NCBI GenBank assembly: GCA_030618105.1
Contig: JAUXED010000009.1
Location: forward strand, 1-41,631
Direction of reading: 5' to 3'
Origin: Bacteroidota bacterium
GTDB taxonomy: Bacteria; Bacteroidota; Bacteroidia; Bacteroidales; VadinHA17
DNA length: 41,631 bases
The number at the start of each line of letters is the position of its first letter. The first letter of the stretch is position 1. Both the position numbers and the translations under genes were made by a program. The notes under the pieces were generated by a model. It saw only the letters and a list, made by a program, of their open reading frames with translations. It did no database searches and was not told the origin of the DNA. Shown here one piece after another: positions 9,096 to 17,527 of the stretch.

Positions 9096-9797
9096 AAACT
9101 GTATCCCAACACCACTCAGAAGGATCATTGCTCCTGCAACAAGATGGGTATAGCGCTCAGCTTTGCCAAGCGGAATAAGATTAATGCCACGGAGAGTGAT
9201 AAATACAACAGCCAGCATAGTAAGTATTGTGGTTACAGCGAAAACCGATGTAACAAGTATTAGTCCTGATATATTTATTTCGGCTGCAGGGTACATTAGA
9301 ATAGGGATCAACGGTTCACACGGACCTAAAACAAAGATAATAAACAGTATCCAGGGAGTCATTTTTGGAATTTTCTTACTTCCGTGAATATGGGTATGTC
9401 CGGCAACATGTTCATGAAAATGCTCATGTGACTTGCCATCTTCATGCAGGTGAATATGACTGTGAGGTTTGTTGAGCACAGCCTGCCTGACACCCCAGAT
9501 AAAATAAGCCAGTCCGAAAGCAATGAACAACCAACCCACAAGTCCGCCCCTGCCCGCTTCCATATTTTCCAGTTTATATATCCCCAGACCGAAGGCAACA
9601 CCAATTAAACCTAACACTATCGAACTTCCCACATGGCCAAGTCCGCAAGCCAGGGTGATTATGCCGGTTTTTCTATAACTCCATTTTCTCGATCTGGCTA
9701 AAACAATAAAAGGCAGATAATGGTCGGGACCAAAAAGAGTATGGATAAAACCAATAGATGCCGCTGTTAATGTCAGGATAATTATTTCACTGTTCAT
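9084..9797 (-). CDS. NicO/UreH-like (TauE/RcnA superfamily) membrane protein, putative nickel transporter
   Basis: 237 aa polytopic membrane protein with HTLFGPDHYLPF in TM1 and a cytosolic-type His-rich loop HSHIHLHEDGKSHEHFHEHVAGHTHIHG. Converges on and overlaps the hydrogenase protease gene by 12 bp. Confidence 0.75.
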   Translation of the reverse strand: MNSEIIILTLTAASIGFIHTLFGPDHYLPFIVLARSRKWSYRKTGIITLACGLGHVGSSIVLGLIGVAFGLGIYKLENMEAGRGGLVGWLFIAFGLAYFIWGVRQAVLNKPHSHIHLHEDGKSHEHFHEHVAGHTHIHGSKKIPKMTPWILFIIFVLGPCEPLIPILMYPAAEINISGLILVTSVFAVTTILTMLAVVFITLRGINLIPLGKAERYTHLVAGAMILLSGVGIQFLGL

Positions 9798-9836
9798 AGT
9801 AATGGTTGTTTTATTAGATTAGTTAAACTCAAGTTA

Positions 9837-9869
9837 CCAGTTATGATCCAGATGCACATGCTGAACTGG
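9837..9869 (-). promoter_or_regulatory. Inverted repeat upstream of the putative nickel transporter gene
   Basis: CCAGTT...AACTGG arms separated by 21 nt, with a nested CAG/CTG; located 40-72 bp upstream of the start at 9797. Confidence 0.3.
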
Positions 9870-9999
9870 CACGAAGATAATATAATTCTGAAATATAAAA
9901 TGTGAATTTATTCCGGAAAAATGATTACATTTATATCTGTTCTTTCAGCTTCATACTAATAGATTCGCATGGATTAACAAAAGTCAATAACACTCGATT

Positions 10000-10302
10000 A
10001 TGAATAAAGAAATAAAAGATCATATTAAACGCGTGTTACGAAAAAACCTCAGTAGCCAGAAAGAAGTGAGTAAGATTATCATCTTTGGTTCTTTTGTAAA
10101 TTCTATGGAACCACGGGATATTGATATAGCTGTATTTCTGAATAGTAATGAACCTTATTTAAGCTTAGCAATGAAGTACCGTAAACTGACTCGTGAAATA
10201 TCAAAAATTCTACCCTTAGATATTATTCCAATAAGGCCGGAAGCGCCGAAAACTTCATTTTTCGATGAAATAGAAAAAGGAGAAATGATCTATGAAAAAT
10301 GA
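10000..10302 (+). CDS. MNT-type nucleotidyltransferase domain protein
   Basis: 100 aa with IIIFGSFVNSMEPRDIDIAVF (GSF...DxD polymerase-beta minimal NTase motif). Confidence 0.88.
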   Translation: MNKEIKDHIKRVLRKNLSSQKEVSKIIIFGSFVNSMEPRDIDIAVFLNSNEPYLSLAMKYRKLTREISKILPLDIIPIRPEAPKTSFFDEIEKGEMIYEK

Positions 10303-10678
10303 AACTGAAACCTGGCTAGCATACTCACGGGAGAACTTAGCTTCTGCTAAAGTGCTTTTAGAGAGTGATTTATTCAATCCCTGCTTATTTAATGTTCAAC
10401 AGTGTTTAGAAAAAGCTCTGAAATCAATCCTCGTAGAGAAAGCGTTTGGATTAAAAAGAACTCATTCGATAATGGAATTAAAAAATACTTTAAACAATTA
10501 CGATATCAAAATAAATATTAGCGATGAAGAATGTGATCTACTGGATTCATTATATCTGCCCTCAAAATACCCGATCAGTAGTGTATTACCAGATTATGAG
10601 CCAAATCATGAATTGTGCTCGAAAAGTATCTCTATCGCAAAGAGAGTATTGGAACAAATCGAGGAAATAGTATTTTAA
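10292..10678 (+). CDS. HEPN domain protein
   Basis: 128 aa with QQCLEKALKSILVEKAFGLKRTHSIMELKN, typical of PF05168-type HEPN proteins. Overlaps the MNT gene by 11 bp. Confidence 0.88.
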   Translation: MKNETETWLAYSRENLASAKVLLESDLFNPCLFNVQQCLEKALKSILVEKAFGLKRTHSIMELKNTLNNYDIKINISDEECDLLDSLYLPSKYPISSVLPDYEPNHELCSKSISIAKRVLEQIEEIVF

Positions 10679-10727
10679 GTCTGTTAAAACTCAAACCAGT
10701 CACCGGTTTTATTCACTTTTATCTTTT

Positions 10728-10754
10728 TAATTTCTAATTTCTAATTTCTAATTT
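10728..10754. repeat. 7-bp tandem repeat (TAATTTC x ~3.9)
   Basis: taatttc taatttc taatttc taattt, directly read, in the convergent gap between the HEPN and S46 peptidase genes. Confidence 0.85.
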
Positions 10755-10773
10755 TTACTTGACATCCGATATT

Positions 10774-12939
10774 CTACTCCACCAGTGTCATCTCATCAAG
10801 CAGGTATCCTGCCCCGGCAAATTTGTCAATAATAAACAGGGCATACCGGATATCAAGCGAGATGTTGCGACATTGTCCGGCATTAAACATTAAATCACTC
10901 ATAACACCCTCCCATGCACGATCGAAATTTAAACCGATAAGGTTACCTTCGGCATCAATCACCGGGCTGCCTGAATTCCCACCGGTGGTATGATTTGTAG
11001 CCAGGAAACATATTGGTATCTTCCCATCCTGTGAATACCTTCCGTAATCCTTTTTTAGATATAATTCTTTAAGCTTATCCGGCACATCATAATCATATAT
11101 CTCCGGGTTATCTTTTTCAATAACTCCTTCCAAAGTAGTATAATGTTTATAGAACACTGCATCACGAGGATCATAACCCAAAACTTCTCCATAAGATACC
11201 CTTAATGAAAAATTAGCATCGGGATAGAATAACTTATCGGGTTCAAACTCCATTTGAGCTTTCATATAGACACGATGCAGGCTCTCCAGATCCTGATTTA
11301 GTTTCCCATACTCAGAGTGAATTTTGCCGTATGTCTCTCCGGCACTTTGAACCAGCATGTAAATCGGATCCTTTTTTATCTTTTTCACACCTGATGTTTT
11401 AAACGAATTGAGAAAGCTTAATAGTGTTTCCTCATCCATAAACAATGATTTTTTGCGAACCTTCTTAATCCATGTTTGATAATTTCTATTATACTTTTCC
11501 ATTATCTTTCTAAATTCTTCAGGATAATATTCCTCAGGAACATTTTCATCAAACATTGAAAGCATAGCTACAGCCAGTGCATCGCCTGTTGCCGGATCAT
11601 AGTCTTTGAAGAAACTTGCAGCACGTTTGCGCAGTGATTCAAGAACCTCGTCGATCTCTTCCGGCGAAGCATCATTTCCAACCATAGAAACCAGTTTAGT
11701 AAACCCTGATGCAAGTGATATATTTTCCACCCCGTTATAGAAAAAAACTTCCCTAAGATAACTCTGTCCCAGTCTTACCGGGGCTATTTCGTCATATACT
11801 TCTTCGTAACGTTCCAGAAGTTTCCCATATTTCCGGTTCCTCTCCGAACTTGCACCGGTCCATTCCATGAATCGTTTTTCATATTCCTGTTTCTTTATTA
11901 CAGCATCAAGTTTATCCAATCCTCGTATCTCGCCTTTCCAGCGCTTCCAGGAATTGCTAACCCCGGCTGCTTTCGCAGAGTACTGTATCCTGAGTTCAGT
12001 GCTCTTTTCCATGGCATTCTGCATTATTTCAAGCTTCTTTGTCCGTACATCAATCAATTCCGGATATATATCACGGGTTAGCATTTGCAGATGAAATGAA
12101 GGAACATATTCATAGGTGCTTCCGGGATATCCTAATACCATGGTAAAATCACCGGGTTTTGTTCCTTTAAGGGAAATTGGGAAAAACTTTTTGGGCTTAA
12201 AAGGCACATTATCCGGTGAGTATTCAGCCGGTTCATTATCTTTCCCTGCATAGATACGGAACAGTGAAAAATCGCCGGTATGCCGGGGCCACATCCAGTT
12301 GTCGGTATCACCGCCGAATTTGCCAATTGCCGATGGCGGGGCGCCAACCAGTCTGATATCTTTATAGGTTTCATTCACAAACAGGAAATACTGATTGCCA
12401 TAGTAAAAAGGTTTCACCTGTGCAGTGAAATGAGTTTCTTCAATTGCTTCCTTTTTGATTCCATCAATATTTTCCTGTTTAATATCAGACATTTCCTCCT
12501 CACTCATTCCATCTTCAATTCCTTTCAGAACCTCTCCGGTTACATCCTTCATCCACTTAAGGAAAGTCACAGTCAGCCCGGGGTTTATCAATTCTTCTTC
12601 CTGCGACATAGCCCAGAATCCATTGGTCAGATAGTCATGATCAACGGTTGAATGAGATTGTATTGGCCTGTATCCACAGTGATGGTTTGTAATTATCAAT
12701 CCCTGGTCCGAGATCAGATCAGCAGTACAACCGCCTCCGAAAATCATTACAGCATCTTTCATGCTGGCCTGGTTGACACTATAAATATCTTCCGCAGAAA
12801 GTTTAAAACCCTTCTCCTGCATGATTTCAATATTGAATTTTTTAATAAGAATGGGGATCCACATTCCTTCATCAGCCCTGAGAAGTGAGGATGAAAGGAT
12901 TATGAACAGAACGATTAGCCTGACAAATTTTCTTATCAT
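10774..12939 (-). CDS. S46 family dipeptidyl-peptidase (DPP7/DPP11 family; DPP11-like)
   Basis: 721 aa with signal peptide, GGGCTADLISDQGLIITNHHCGYRPIQ (catalytic His region), TTGGNSGSPVIDAEGNLIGLNFDRAWEG (catalytic Ser) and DIRYALFIIDKFAGA. Confidence 0.93.
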   Translation of the reverse strand: MIRKFVRLIVLFIILSSSLLRADEGMWIPILIKKFNIEIMQEKGFKLSAEDIYSVNQASMKDAVMIFGGGCTADLISDQGLIITNHHCGYRPIQSHSTVDHDYLTNGFWAMSQEEELINPGLTVTFLKWMKDVTGEVLKGIEDGMSEEEMSDIKQENIDGIKKEAIEETHFTAQVKPFYYGNQYFLFVNETYKDIRLVGAPPSAIGKFGGDTDNWMWPRHTGDFSLFRIYAGKDNEPAEYSPDNVPFKPKKFFPISLKGTKPGDFTMVLGYPGSTYEYVPSFHLQMLTRDIYPELIDVRTKKLEIMQNAMEKSTELRIQYSAKAAGVSNSWKRWKGEIRGLDKLDAVIKKQEYEKRFMEWTGASSERNRKYGKLLERYEEVYDEIAPVRLGQSYLREVFFYNGVENISLASGFTKLVSMVGNDASPEEIDEVLESLRKRAASFFKDYDPATGDALAVAMLSMFDENVPEEYYPEEFRKIMEKYNRNYQTWIKKVRKKSLFMDEETLLSFLNSFKTSGVKKIKKDPIYMLVQSAGETYGKIHSEYGKLNQDLESLHRVYMKAQMEFEPDKLFYPDANFSLRVSYGEVLGYDPRDAVFYKHYTTLEGVIEKDNPEIYDYDVPDKLKELYLKKDYGRYSQDGKIPICFLATNHTTGGNSGSPVIDAEGNLIGLNFDRAWEGVMSDLMFNAGQCRNISLDIRYALFIIDKFAGAGYLLDEMTLVE

Positions 12940-12959
12940 GTTTTTATTGATTAAATGAA

Positions 12960-13544
12960 TTAAAACTTTTTCAACTCAGTATAAACTTTTTGGACCGGCA
13001 ATCCCATTACGTTAAAATAGGAGCCTTCTATTTTTTCGACCCCGATATATCCTATCCATTCCTGTATGCCGTAAGCACCGGCTTTATCGAAAGGCTTGAA
13101 TTTCCTGAGATAATACTCAATTTCGTCATCTGATAATTTTGTAAAATAAACGTCGGTTGTGGCGATAAACGTGGTTTCTTTTTCTGCTGACCTCAGGCAA
13201 ACTCCTGTGATTACTGTATGCTTATTGTCAGAAAGACTATAAAGCATCCGATATGCTTCATCATAGCTATCCGGTTTGTTCATAACCCTGTTATTGCACC
13301 ATACAATTGTATCTGCGGTTATCAGGATACAGTTTTCATCTAACAGTTCATTATAATTATCAGCTTTTTTCTTAGCGAGGAAAACCGGTATCTCCTCTAT
13401 TGGCAATTCTTCAGGATAAAACTCATCATCCTGAAAATTATCAACCGGTTCAAATTCAATTCCCAACTCTTTAAGCAGATAATGCCTTCTTGGGGATTTT
13501 GAAGCAAGTAAAATTCTTTTTCCTTTCAAATTTTCAAGAACCAT
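12960..13544 (-). CDS. maf: Maf-like nucleoside triphosphate pyrophosphatase
   Basis: 194 aa with ILLASKSPRRHYLLKELG, ITADTIVWCNNRVMNKP and KAGAYGIQEWIGYIGVEKIEGSYFNVMGLP. Confidence 0.95.
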   Translation of the reverse strand: MVLENLKGKRILLASKSPRRHYLLKELGIEFEPVDNFQDDEFYPEELPIEEIPVFLAKKKADNYNELLDENCILITADTIVWCNNRVMNKPDSYDEAYRMLYSLSDNKHTVITGVCLRSAEKETTFIATTDVYFTKLSDDEIEYYLRKFKPFDKAGAYGIQEWIGYIGVEKIEGSYFNVMGLPVQKVYTELKKF

Positions 13545-13552
13545 AAAGAAAT

Positions 13553-14539
13553 TCAGAATTTTGTTTGAATGATATAACTTGCAAGAACTGAATATAAAAT
13601 ACCGGATAGCATAATCCCTTTAGTAAGGAGACTACACAAATAGTAATCTTTTTTTGCTTGTGACATCGTTAACCTGAAAATCAGATAGAGTGTGGGAAGA
13701 ACCAGTGCTATACTTAAATATATCAGGGTACTGATATCAGGGATGAACATAAAATACACCCACAGCAATCCTGAAAGGAAAATTGCAAGTAATACAACAA
13801 CAATTGCTTTGGTGATTCCCAATCCCAGCTTTACCGGTAAGGTTTTACGACCATACTCACAATCACCTTCGAAGTCCTCCATGTCTTTAATAAGTTCCCT
13901 GATTAATGTAAGCCAGAATGCAAAAATTGCAAAACCACCGACCCAACCTAAAAGAATGTTGAAATTTGCATGGTAATCAACCATTACCTTACCATATTCT
14001 GCATTAAGGCAGGGAACTTCAAATAAGACTACCATAAATGGCACTAATCCTGTAAGAAAAGAGACGATAATATTTCCTATAAGAAATTGTCTCTTATAAC
14101 TTGTTGAATAAAACCATAGAAGTCCGGGGATAAGGATAAAAATTACAGCAAGGATGGACAGATGAATTGAAAAAGATACAAAAATCCCCAGAGCTACTCC
14201 CGTGAAATTCATAACGATATGAATAAGCATTGCAGCTCTCCGTGAAATTTTCCTGCCTACAATTACATTATCAGGGCGGTTATATACATCTGTCTTAATA
14301 TCAAAATAGTCGTTAATAACATACCCTGCACCGGTAATCAACATAGTAGAAAGAACAAGCAAAGCGAAATAGAACTCATTGAATTGCAGCCCGAAATCCT
14401 TGAAATGGATCACTTCCTCATTTGATACCACAGACAATTTATTTAGCAAAGGATAAATTATGCTCCACCGCATAAGGTATTGGGTTACAGCAATTATCAG
14501 CAGATTTTGTACTCTGATAAGTTTGAAAAAAACTTTCAT
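13553..14539 (-). CDS. UbiA-family prenyltransferase (geranylgeranylglycerol-phosphate geranylgeranyltransferase-like)
   Basis: 328 aa polytopic protein with NDYFDIKTDVYNRPDN (NDxxDxxxD) and RELIKDMEDFEGDCEYGRKTLPV. Confidence 0.85.
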   Translation of the reverse strand: MKVFFKLIRVQNLLIIAVTQYLMRWSIIYPLLNKLSVVSNEEVIHFKDFGLQFNEFYFALLVLSTMLITGAGYVINDYFDIKTDVYNRPDNVIVGRKISRRAAMLIHIVMNFTGVALGIFVSFSIHLSILAVIFILIPGLLWFYSTSYKRQFLIGNIIVSFLTGLVPFMVVLFEVPCLNAEYGKVMVDYHANFNILLGWVGGFAIFAFWLTLIRELIKDMEDFEGDCEYGRKTLPVKLGLGITKAIVVVLLAIFLSGLLWVYFMFIPDISTLIYLSIALVLPTLYLIFRLTMSQAKKDYYLCSLLTKGIMLSGILYSVLASYIIQTKF

Positions 14540-14663
14540 GCGTTTATAAAATAATTTTCAAAGGTCACTACCTGCATCCTGAATAATCATTCATCTGTGT
14601 GATATAACATTTATCATGGATGCTTCATCTTTTTACAATTTATTTTTAATGGTCAGATGCAGC

Positions 14664-15164
14664 TCACACCCAATGTTTATTAAGACGCAACACTTGTTCA
14701 ATCACATCGCGTACACATCCGTTACCACCTGTAAAATTTGAGATATATTTTGATATCTGTTTCACCTCAACAACTGCATCATCAGGGCATGTTGGAAAGC
14801 CAACCATTTTCATAATTTCCAGATCTGGCAGATCATCGCCCATATATAAAACATCTGATGCTTTAATCCGGTACTTTTTCAAAAAATCAATAATATCCGA
14901 TTTTTTATTTGTTGAACCCAGGTAAATATCGTATACTCCAAGTTTCTGATATCTCTTAAGAACATTCGTCATTTCTCCTCCGGTTATTATTCCGACAGGA
15001 TAATTTTTATTTACAGCCCTTTGCATTGCAAAACCATCTCTTATGCTTGAGGTACGAATAAGGTTCCCATCTGTATCAAGCAACATAGTTTGCTCTGACA
15101 ACACTCCGTCAACGTCAAAAACAAACGCTTTTACTCTTCTGAGTTGTTCCTTAAAATTACTCAT
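14664..15164 (-). CDS. KdsC-like HAD phosphatase (3-deoxy-D-manno-octulosonate 8-phosphate phosphatase family)
   Basis: VKAFVFDVDGVLSEQTMLLDTDG (HAD motif I), GIITGG and YMGDDLPDLEIMKMVGFPTCPDDAV. Start set at the ATG of MSNFKEQL (15164) because the upstream 21 aa of the ORF are encoded mostly by an intergenic tandem repeat. Confidence 0.87.
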   Translation of the reverse strand: MSNFKEQLRRVKAFVFDVDGVLSEQTMLLDTDGNLIRTSSIRDGFAMQRAVNKNYPVGIITGGEMTNVLKRYQKLGVYDIYLGSTNKKSDIIDFLKKYRIKASDVLYMGDDLPDLEIMKMVGFPTCPDDAVVEVKQISKYISNFTGGNGCVRDVIEQVLRLNKHWV

Positions 15165-15179
15165 ATCTATATTAAAATT

Positions 15180-15241
15180 TTGGAATGTTGGAATATTGGA
15201 ATAATGGAACATAAGTTTAAAGTTCAAGGTTCAAAGTTAGC
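15180..15241. repeat. Two adjacent short tandem repeats (8-bp TTGGAATA x4; 7-bp AGTTCAA x4)
   Basis: ttggaatg ttggaata ttggaata atggaaca, then agtttaa agttcaa ggttcaa agttagc; directly read. Confidence 0.8.
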
Positions 15242-15252
15242 TGAATTCACGT

Positions 15253-15286
15253 AAAAAAAAAGCCCTGAACTGATCAAGGCTTTTTT
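15253..15286. terminator. Bidirectional intrinsic terminator
   Basis: AAAAAAGCC CTGAACTGATCAA GGCTTTTTT: self-complementary stem with A-tract/T-tract between the lipoprotein and KdsC-like genes. Confidence 0.75.
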
Positions 15287-15305
15287 GTATAAGTTAAAAC
15301 CGGCA

Positions 15306-15686
15306 TTAATAATCAAATTCGTCTTTCTTAATTTCAGTCAGCCTCAGCATATAGTTTGCATAGGCATACGGGTTAACCATTTTGTAACAATCATCATACG
15401 CATCACCGCTCACCAGCACTGTTTCTCCCTGCTCAAATGGTGTCAGCATATCCATCACTTCTCCGGCATCACAGATCTCAAAACGTGAAAAGACTTCACT
15501 AGGTTGAAATTGAGCATAACTGGTTTCTTCATCATATATTATAGTACCCTTGGTATCAGTAATCGTAAAACGTACATCTCCATCACAACCACATTTAGGT
15601 TGCTTTTTACATCCGGGTTGTAAAGAGAAAACCAGAACTCCAAATAAAAATATGAACTTATAAAACCTACGCATTGTGAAAGTCAA
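15306..15686 (-). CDS. Small predicted lipoprotein of unknown function
   Basis: 126 aa with hydrophobic signal MRRFYKFIFLFGVLVFSLQPGC followed by Cys. Complete ORF with no recognised domain. Confidence 0.6.
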   Translation of the reverse strand: MTFTMRRFYKFIFLFGVLVFSLQPGCKKQPKCGCDGDVRFTITDTKGTIIYDEETSYAQFQPSEVFSRFEICDAGEVMDMLTPFEQGETVLVSGDAYDDCYKMVNPYAYANYMLRLTEIKKDEFDY

Positions 15687-15704
15687 TCTTTTCTATATTA
15701 ATAT

Positions 15705-17486
15705 CTAAAAATTATATTTATTATCCTCAATCAGCTTATCTGCAATTCTTCTCCTGGCTTCTTTGGTGTTTACGCCATTTATGGCAGTGTAACAGTTTGT
15801 TCCTTTAACCAGCAGGTCTTTCACCTCTCCTTCAGCAAATGAATAAATTGCATCTTTTGCAAATTTACTTATTTTTCCTGAAGCATCATAAACAAAAACA
15901 TCTATTATATCTTTATACACCTTTATCTGCTCTGCATCCTTAATATTCTCAAGCTTCTCAACCCGAAGCAGTGATGATTCCGAGACATAAAGAAGCATAA
16001 TAATATCTGCAATATTATTCAGTATCTCCTGTTCGTACACCAGTTTCCGCTGGAATTTCTCAGAAGCGGTATGAATAAGAAACAGGGCAATTTTCCTGAA
16101 GTTTCTGATAATTTGTTTCTTTTCAGTATAAAAATCACCTTCCGGTTCAGCTGTGCCGGATAAATTAACAAGTTCTTTATATGCTTTTTCAGCTTCACCA
16201 AACAGGTCAAAATATCCTTTAGCACCTCTCTTCAGGACAGTATCAACAACAAGTATTTTATTGATCTCGTTTGTACCTTCAAATATCCTGTTGATACGCG
16301 AGTCACGATACCCCCTGTCAACGTCCAATTCAGCCGAATAACCCATTCCGCCATGTATCTGGACATTATCATCAACAATATAATCGAGTACCTCAGAGCC
16401 AAATACTTTAAGAACAGCGGCTTCGACAGCAAATTGTGCAAAAGCATCAATTGTGGTCTTTTCTTTAGTATTTCCCTCAAGATTTTGCTCAACATACTGA
16501 TCGATATTATGACTTGCCCTAAAAACAGCCGATTCAGTAACAAAATTATTAATGACTTGCTCTGCCAGTTTATGTTTTATCGATCCGAAAGTACTGATCA
16601 GCAATCCGAACTGTTTCCTTTCATTGGCATACTGAACAGATTGATTAATAGCGTATTTTGCAGCTCCCAGAACATTTCCACCAAGCTTTATTCGTCCCAT
16701 ATGAAGTATATTCAGTGCGATCCTGAATCCTTGTCCCCGATTTCCAAGAAGGTTTTCTACCGGCACTTTACAGTCATTAAAAAAAATCTGACGGGTTGAT
16801 GAGCCTTTAATACCCATTTTTTTCTCCTCCGGATTGAATACTATGCCCGGGAAGTTACATTCAACGATAAAAGCACTGAGCACTCTGTCATTATCAATTT
16901 TTGCAAATACAGTAATAATATCGGCAAATCCCGAATTAGTTATCCACATTTTTTGTCCGTTAAGAAGATAATGTTTGCCATCTTCTGACAGTATTGCATT
17001 AGTTTTACCGGCATTGGCATCTGAACCGGCACCCGGTTCAGTAAGAGCGTATGCTCCTTTCCATTCACCTGATGCAAGCTTTGGAAGATACTTGTCTTTT
17101 TGCTGGTCATTACCATAATAGAGGATTGGCAATGTACCAATACCGGTATGGCATGAATAAGCCACAGCAAATGAATAACCTGCACCCATTACATCACCTG
17201 CAAGCATCGAGGTTACGAAAGACTGGTCAAACCCGTCATATTTTTCCGGAAGAGAGATACTCAGAAGGCCGAGCTCTCCGGCTTTGGTTAAAAGTTCTGC
17301 CATTAGTCCTTCTTCCTGCTGGTCAATCCTGTCAAGATTCGGAAAAACTTCGGTATCCAGAAAATCCCGGCATGTTTGAGCGATCATTTTCTGCTCTTCG
17401 TCAAACTCTTCAGGTATAAAAATATCTTTTGCTTCTGTTTCCTTAACAATAAATTCACCACCTGTTACTTTCTTATTTTTTTCCAT
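15705..17486 (-). CDS. Acyl-CoA dehydrogenase (long form)
   Basis: YALTEPGAGSDANAGKT, WITNSGFADIITVFAK, QIHGGMGYSAELDVDRGYRDSRINRIFEGTNEINKI. Start chosen at MEKNKKVTGG (17486); the ORF is open to 17531. Confidence 0.94.
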   Translation of the reverse strand: MEKNKKVTGGEFIVKETEAKDIFIPEEFDEEQKMIAQTCRDFLDTEVFPNLDRIDQQEEGLMAELLTKAGELGLLSISLPEKYDGFDQSFVTSMLAGDVMGAGYSFAVAYSCHTGIGTLPILYYGNDQQKDKYLPKLASGEWKGAYALTEPGAGSDANAGKTNAILSEDGKHYLLNGQKMWITNSGFADIITVFAKIDNDRVLSAFIVECNFPGIVFNPEEKKMGIKGSSTRQIFFNDCKVPVENLLGNRGQGFRIALNILHMGRIKLGGNVLGAAKYAINQSVQYANERKQFGLLISTFGSIKHKLAEQVINNFVTESAVFRASHNIDQYVEQNLEGNTKEKTTIDAFAQFAVEAAVLKVFGSEVLDYIVDDNVQIHGGMGYSAELDVDRGYRDSRINRIFEGTNEINKILVVDTVLKRGAKGYFDLFGEAEKAYKELVNLSGTAEPEGDFYTEKKQIIRNFRKIALFLIHTASEKFQRKLVYEQEILNNIADIIMLLYVSESSLLRVEKLENIKDAEQIKVYKDIIDVFVYDASGKISKFAKDAIYSFAEGEVKDLLVKGTNCYTAINGVNTKEARRRIADKLIEDNKYNF

Positions 17487-17527
17487 AATTAAATTTTTTT
17501 CAGGTTTTGCTAATTTTATTTTACAGT

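Noticed and set aside
1-9797. hypA and hypB expected with the hyp cluster
   Set aside because: Not present in the window. They may lie beyond position 1 past hypE, so absence is not claimed.
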